Assembly (NCBI GenBank): GCA_021773365.1
Contig: JAJFKF010000020.1
Span: forward strand, 62,001-126,000
Direction of reading: 5' to 3'
Source of the DNA: Gammaproteobacteria bacterium
GTDB lineage: Bacteria; Pseudomonadota; Gammaproteobacteria; Steroidobacterales; Steroidobacteraceae
DNA: 64,000 nt
Shown here piece after piece: positions 59,521 to 64,000 of the stretch. Below the pieces are notes generated by a model. That model was not told the origin of the DNA. It was given only the letters and a program-made list of their open reading frames with translations, and did not search any database. Position 1 is the first letter of the stretch. Each line of letters starts with the position of its first letter. Position numbers and translations under genes: made by a program.

Positions 59521-61149
59521 TCAGTTCCGGGGCTTGTAGCCGCTGGTGATCGGATAGCGCCAGTCGCGGCCGAAGGCGCGATTGCTGACGCGTACTCCCG
59601 GGGGCGCCTGGCGCCGTTTGTACTCGCTGCGTTTGACCATCTCCAACACACGACCGACGATGGCGCGGTCGAAGCCGCGCTCCTCGATCTGATCCACCGA
59701 CAGGTCTTCCTCGATGAAGGCCTCGAGAATGGGATCGAGCACCTCGTAGGGTGGCAGCGAGTCACTGTCCTTCTGGTTGGGGCGCAGCTCCGCCGAGGGC
59801 GCGCGTGTGATGACCCGTTCGGGAATGACATCGCTCAGTGAGTTACGGTAGCGCGCCAGGCGGTACACCAGCGTCTTGCTGCAATCCTTGATCGGCGCGA
59901 ACCCGCCGGCCATGTCGCCGTACAGGGTGGCGTAGCCCACGGCCATTTCGCTCTTGTTGCCAGTGGTCAGCAACATCCGGCCGCTTTTGTTCGAGATCGC
60001 CATCAGCAGCACACCACGGCAACGCGCCTGGATGTTCTCCTCGGTGGCATCGGGCGAGGCGCCGGCGAACTCCGCCTGCAGCGCCTCCAGCGTGGCGCTG
60101 AACATGCCTTCGATGGGAATGGTGCTGAACTTCACGCCCAGCCGCCGCGCCTGCTCACCGGCATCCTCCACGCTCATCTGCGAGGTGTAGCGCGAGGGCA
60201 TGAACACCGCCTGCACGTGCTCGGCTCCCAGGGCATCCACGGCCAGGGTCAGCGTCAATGCCGAGTCGATACCGCCGGACAGGCCGATCACCGCGCCGGG
60301 AAATCCATGCTTGCCAACGTAATCGCGCACGCCGGTCACCAGCGCGTTGTAGACGCTCTCCTCCTGGCTGTGCCCGGCGGTTACGACACCCGCGATGGTG
60401 CATACCTTGCCGTCGTGCAATTCAATCCCGGCGCTGAACAACCCTTCGACGAAGACCGCTTCCCGCTGCACGATCCGCCCGGTCGCATCCATGACAAACG
60501 AACCGCCATCGAACACCAGCTCATCCTGTCCGCCGATCAGGTTGACGTACACCGCCGGCAGGCCGTTCTCCCGCACGCGTTCGCGCATCACCTGTTCGCG
60601 GCGACTCTGGGACCTCAGCGAGTAGGGCGAGCCGTTGATGACCAGCAGTACCTGCGCACCCGCCTCGCGGGCCGCGCGCGCCGGCGAGGGCACCCACACA
60701 TCCTCGCAGATAAGCACAGCGGCGCGGATGCCGTTCAGCTCAACCAGTGCAGGCGCCGCGTCGGAGGCAAAGTAGCGTTTTTCGTCAAAGACGCCGTAGT
60801 TGGGCAACTCGTATTTGCGGTAGTTGGCGAGGCTCACACCATCGCGCAGGACACGGGCGGCGTTGTAGAGCGCCTCCCCGTCGTATTCCGGATAGCCCAC
60901 CACGGCGGTAATGCCGTGAATCTCGGCATGCAGGCGCTCCAGCCCGGCGGCGACCTGGCGGCGCATGCCCTTGTGAAACAGCAGATCCTCTGGAGGGTAG
61001 CCGCAGAGGGCAAGTTCAGGGAACAGGATCACATCGGCGCGCAGGCGATCGCGCGCTTCGATCGCAGTGTCGATGACACGCTGGGTATTGCCGCCGACAT
61101 CGCCTACGGAGAGGTTCAGCTGGGCGAGGGCTATACGCAAGGTGGACAT
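59521..61149 (-). CDS. nadE: Glutamine-dependent NAD+ synthetase
   Basis: 542 residues. N-terminal nitrilase-type glutaminase with the Glu-Lys-Cys triad (FPELALCGYPPEDLLF, GVFDEKRYF, AVLICEDVW) and C-terminal ATP-PPase amidating domain (GLSGGIDSALTLTLAVDALG, LLTTGNKSEMAVGYATLYGD). Converts deamido-NAD to NAD. Downstream of sucD on the same strand, as in Xanthomonas relatives; pncC at 37316 acts in the same NAD economy. Confidence 0.97.
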   Translation of the reverse strand: MSTLRIALAQLNLSVGDVGGNTQRVIDTAIEARDRLRADVILFPELALCGYPPEDLLFHKGMRRQVAAGLERLHAEIHGITAVVGYPEYDGEALYNAARVLRDGVSLANYRKYELPNYGVFDEKRYFASDAAPALVELNGIRAAVLICEDVWVPSPARAAREAGAQVLLVINGSPYSLRSQSRREQVMRERVRENGLPAVYVNLIGGQDELVFDGGSFVMDATGRIVQREAVFVEGLFSAGIELHDGKVCTIAGVVTAGHSQEESVYNALVTGVRDYVGKHGFPGAVIGLSGGIDSALTLTLAVDALGAEHVQAVFMPSRYTSQMSVEDAGEQARRLGVKFSTIPIEGMFSATLEALQAEFAGASPDATEENIQARCRGVLLMAISNKSGRMLLTTGNKSEMAVGYATLYGDMAGGFAPIKDCSKTLVYRLARYRNSLSDVIPERVITRAPSAELRPNQKDSDSLPPYEVLDPILEAFIEEDLSVDQIEERGFDRAIVGRVLEMVKRSEYKRRQAPPGVRVSNRAFGRDWRYPITSGYKPRN

Positions 61150-61195
61150 GATTGATGCCAGTCAGGAGGCCGCATTATTCATGAACAATGCCGAG

Positions 61196-61218
61196 GCAAT
61201 GCCAGAGTGAGGCATTGC
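61196..61218 (-). terminator. Stem-loop after sucCD
   Basis: GCAATGCC and GGCATTGC form a perfect 8-bp stem with a 7-base loop, 13 bases beyond the sucD stop. There is no T-run; it may instead be an mRNA-stabilising end or attenuate transcription into nadE. Confidence 0.45.
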
Positions 61219-61231
61219 GCTCCGGCGATTG

Positions 61232-62116
61232 TCATCCGGCCAGCGGCCCCGCCAGCAACTCGGCCATCGCCTTGCCGAGATCCGCCGGAGAGCGCACGGT
61301 TTTCACGCCCGCTGCCTCCAGCGCTTCAAATTTATCTGCCGCCGTGCCCTTGCCGCCGGCGATGACCGCTCCCGCGTGGCCCATGCGCTTGCCGGGCGGC
61401 GCGGTGACGCCCGCGATATAAGACACCACGGGCTTGCTGACGTGCTCGGCCATGTACGCGGCCGCGGCCTCCTCGTCGCTGCCACCGATCTCACCCACCA
61501 TCAGAATGCCCTCGGTGGCCGGATCCTTCTCGAACAACTCCAGCACATCGATGAAGTTCATGCCGCGCACCGGGTCGCCGCCAATACCCACGCAGGTGCT
61601 CTGGCCAAGCCCCGCGTTTGTGGTCTGGAAAACAGCCTCGTAGGTAAGTGTGCCGGATCGCGAGACGATGCCGATACGGCCGGGCTTGTGGATGAACCCG
61701 GGCATGATGCCGATCTTGCATTCGCCCGGCGTGATGATGCCCGGGCAATTCGGGCCGATCAGCCGGCAGTCATAATCCTGCATCGCCGCCTTGACGCGCA
61801 CCATGTCGGCGACGGGAATGCCCTCGGTGATACAAACGACCAGGCGAATGCCGGCATCGGCGGCCTCGAGTATGGCGTCAGCGGCATAGGGCGCCGGGAC
61901 ATAGATCATGCTGACATCGGCGCCGGTGGCGCGCACGGCCTCGTGCGCGGTATTGAATACCGGCCGGTCCAGATGCGTCTGCCCACCGCGTCCGGGCGTG
62001 ACGCCGCCGACAACCTGGGTGCCGTAGGCGATGCACTGTTCGGAGTGGTAGGTGCCCTGCTTGCCGGTGAAACCCTGGCAGATAATGCGGCTTTCTTTGT
62101 TGACGAGAATGCTCAA
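61232..62116 (-). CDS. sucD: Succinyl-CoA synthetase alpha subunit
   Basis: 294 residues. CoA-binding Rossmann domain ([28 protein letters not shown]), ligase domain with [19 protein letters not shown] and the phosphohistidine loop [20 protein letters not shown]. Forms the alpha2beta2 or alpha-beta enzyme with SucC, making ATP in the citric acid cycle. Starts 10 bases after the sucC stop. Confidence 0.98.
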   Translation of the reverse strand: MSILVNKESRIICQGFTGKQGTYHSEQCIAYGTQVVGGVTPGRGGQTHLDRPVFNTAHEAVRATGADVSMIYVPAPYAADAILEAADAGIRLVVCITEGIPVADMVRVKAAMQDYDCRLIGPNCPGIITPGECKIGIMPGFIHKPGRIGIVSRSGTLTYEAVFQTTNAGLGQSTCVGIGGDPVRGMNFIDVLELFEKDPATEGILMVGEIGGSDEEAAAAYMAEHVSKPVVSYIAGVTAPPGKRMGHAGAVIAGGKGTAADKFEALEAAGVKTVRSPADLGKAMAELLAGPLAG

Positions 62117-62126
62117 TGGATAACCC

Positions 62127-63290
62127 TCAACCTTTGGCCAGCTGTACGGCCTTGCGCGCCGCGTCGGTCAGATCCTGCACGGCAGTAATCGCCAGGCCGC
62201 TGGCGGCCAGCTTCTGCCCAGCCAGTTCGGCGTTGGTGCCCTGCAGACGCACGACGACGGGAATGTCGGTGCCGATTTCCTGCACCGCGTTGATGATGCC
62301 CTCGGCGATCAGATCGCAGCGCACGATGCCACCGAAGATATTGACCAGGATGGCGCGCACCTTCGGGTTGGACAGGATGAGCTTGAATGCCACGGTGACC
62401 CGCTCGCTGGTGGCCCCGCCACCCACGTCGAGAAAGTTTGCCGGCGAACCGCCGTGCAGCTGGATGATGTCCATGGTGGCCATGGCCAGACCCGCGCCGT
62501 TGACCATGCAGGCGATATTGCCGTCGAGCGAAACGTAGTTGAGATCGTGCTCGGCGGCCTGCCGCTCCATCGGGTCTTCCTGGCTGACATCGCGCAGGGC
62601 CGCGATCTCCTGCTGCCGGTACAGCGCGCTGTCCTCGATGTTGATCTTGGCATCGAGCGCCACCAGCGTGCCGTCGCCGGTGACGATCAGGGGATTGATC
62701 TCCAGCAGACTGGCGTCTTTTTCCAGATACAGCAGATACAGCGCCTGCGCGATGCGGGTGAACTCCTGCACCTGCTTGCCGGACAGCTCCAGGCCAAAGG
62801 CGAGCTGGCGGCACTGGTAGTCCTGCAGTCCCGCGGCAGGGTTGATGCTCACGGAGATGATCTTCTCCGGCGTATGCGCGGCGACTTCCTCAATGTCCAT
62901 GCCGCCGGCAGCGGAAGCAATGAAGGCCACGCGGCCGCGCTCACGGTCAAGCACCAGGCTGAGATACAGCTCACGCGCGATCTGCGATCCGGTCTCGACG
63001 TAGACCTTGTCCACCGGCAGACCTTCGGCGCCGGTCTGCGGTGTGACCAGGCGCTGGCCCAGCATTCCGGCCGCCGCCGCGCGCACCGCGTCGATGTCTT
63101 TCGCCAGTTTCACGCCGCCAGCCTTGCCGCGCCCGCCGGCATGGACCTGCGCCTTGACCACCCATATCTTGCCGCCCAGCGCCCGTGCTGCTTCGGCTGC
63201 CTCGGCATCGCTGCCGGCGATCCGTCCCGCCGGGACCGGAATGCCGTAGTGAGTGAATAGTTGCTTGGATTGGTATTCGTGCAGGTTCAT
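62127..63290 (-). CDS. sucC: Succinyl-CoA synthetase beta subunit
   Basis: 387 residues, the standard length. ATP-grasp domain ([40 protein letters not shown]), nucleotide and Mg sites ([20 protein letters not shown]), and CoA-ligase domain ([20 protein letters not shown]). First gene of sucCD; divergent from pilS with 108 bases between starts. Confidence 0.98.
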   Translation of the reverse strand: MNLHEYQSKQLFTHYGIPVPAGRIAGSDAEAAEAARALGGKIWVVKAQVHAGGRGKAGGVKLAKDIDAVRAAAAGMLGQRLVTPQTGAEGLPVDKVYVETGSQIARELYLSLVLDRERGRVAFIASAAGGMDIEEVAAHTPEKIISVSINPAAGLQDYQCRQLAFGLELSGKQVQEFTRIAQALYLLYLEKDASLLEINPLIVTGDGTLVALDAKINIEDSALYRQQEIAALRDVSQEDPMERQAAEHDLNYVSLDGNIACMVNGAGLAMATMDIIQLHGGSPANFLDVGGGATSERVTVAFKLILSNPKVRAILVNIFGGIVRCDLIAEGIINAVQEIGTDIPVVVRLQGTNAELAGQKLAASGLAITAVQDLTDAARKAVQLAKG

Positions 63291-63398
63291 GAATTTCGCC
63301 GTGGCGACGGGGGGCGCTATTCTGCGGGAAGAGCGCCCGCCGTGCTAGAGTTTGCGCCCGTTCCCACAGGGAAACGGCCCAGCAGGACAGCCCGATAC

Positions 63399-64000
63399 AT
63401 GACATTCCTTGCCACTTCCGCGCGCGAAGAACTGGTCTGGCGCGTACTGTGCCTGCTTAATCTTTATCGCCTGCTGATCCCGGGCATTCTGTTCGCGCTG
63501 TACATGCTGGCCTCCAGCACCACCAGCGTGGGCTGGACGGAGCCGCGGCTGTTCCTGGCTACGGATCTCGTCTACTTTCTGCTGGCCATCCTGGCCATCG
63601 TGGCGCTGAAAATGCGCCGTCCGGCGCTGGACCAACAGGCCTGGCTGCACCTGACCTTCGATGTGATCGCCATCGCCCTGCTGCTGTACGCCAGTGGCGG
63701 CGTCTCCAGCGGCCTGGGCATTCTGCTGGTCGTACCGATCGGTGCAGTCAGCCTGATTTCGCGCCAGCGCCGGGGATTCGTGGTCGCCGCCAGCGCCACG
63801 CTCGTGGTACTTGCCCAGGAAGTGATGGTCCACCTTGCCGGCTTCGGCGGCGCCGCGGAGTACACCAGCGCGGGCGTGCTGGGCGCGATCCTGTTCGTGG
63901 TGGCCCTGAGCACCCGCCCGCTGGCCGAGCGGCTGCGCGAGAGCGAGGAGAAGGTCCGTCAGAAGGATGTTGACCTCGCCAACCTTGCGGAGCTGTCCCA
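63399..64000 (+). CDS. pilS: Sensor histidine kinase PilS, 3' end outside window
   Basis: 200 codons from ATG 63399, still open at the edge. Six hydrophobic segments, including LYRLLIPGILFALYMLASST, LATDLVYFLLAILAIVALKM and FDVIAIALLLYASGGVSSGL, then a cytoplasmic coiled-coil (RLRESEEKVRQKDVDLANLA) that leads into the PAS/kinase part. The membrane domain fits PilS, which with PilR controls pilin transcription through sigma-54. The sucCD neighbourhood is that of pilSR in Xanthomonas-type genomes. The kinase core is not visible. Confidence 0.8.
   Translation, partial: MTFLATSAREELVWRVLCLLNLYRLLIPGILFALYMLASSTTSVGWTEPRLFLATDLVYFLLAILAIVALKMRRPALDQQAWLHLTFDVIAIALLLYASGGVSSGLGILLVVPIGAVSLISRQRRGFVVAASATLVVLAQEVMVHLAGFGGAAEYTSAGVLGAILFVVALSTRPLAERLRESEEKVRQKDVDLANLAELS

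Overview
The window is GC-rich chromosomal DNA of a gammaproteobacterium. Housekeeping synteny (mutS, pncC, recA, recX, alaS, csrA; bamD divergent from rluD-pgeF, near clpB; sucC-sucD-nadE beside pilS) points to the Xanthomonadales/Nevskiales/Steroidobacterales side of the class. That placement is inferred from gene content only, because no rRNA is present.

Layout. (1) 1-10370: the tail of one signalling/uptake module (FecR, TlpA-like protein), a complete second module (ECF sigma factor, FecR anti-sigma, STN-type TonB-dependent receptor, TlpA-like thioredoxin) and an orphan TlpA-like gene. Decayed remnants of a CPA2 cation/proton antiporter and of an amidohydrolase lie next to the TlpA genes. 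(2) About 10400-17160: a mobile island ending at tRNA-Ser(GCU). It has a P4-type integrase, two AlpA-like regulators, a ribbon-helix-helix protein, small unknown genes and a divergent FlhD-like/FlhC-like activator pair of the kind that governs SXT/IncC-type conjugative elements. (3) 17514-24974: a third module, with an extra thioredoxin. (4) 25082-40836: csrA, alaS, recX, recA, then a BtuB-like receptor behind a cobalamin riboswitch, a PH-domain membrane protein, a YfiR/histidine-kinase signalling operon, pncC and mutS. (5) 40991-53072: a FecR/DUF6600 secreted protein, an esterase, aspS, a split YeeE/YedE transporter, an FmdB protein, clpB, a ZIP transporter, pgeF, rluD and bamD. (6) 53082-59502: a fourth module. 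(7) 59521-64000: nadE, sucD, sucC and the 5' part of pilS.

The main theme is repetition of one module. An outer-membrane TonB receptor with an N-terminal STN signalling domain is paired with its own ECF sigma factor and FecR, and in each case with an exported TlpA-like thioredoxin protein of differing architecture. The proposed logic is substrate sensing at the receptor, relay through FecR to the sigma factor, and a dedicated periplasmic redox step. The substrate is unknown.

The most striking non-coding signal is a long palindrome whose arms contain a DnaA-box-like 9-mer. It occurs at 30123-30212 and 43549-43618, with the inner core conserved and the outer arms different but still complementary. 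The first copy sits inside the cobalamin riboswitch, between its conserved core and its B12 box. Other structures of note are twin divergent ECF promoters in module 4, a palindrome embedded in the reading frame of the module 2 fecR, and a hairpin that buries the ribosome binding site of the FlhD-like gene.
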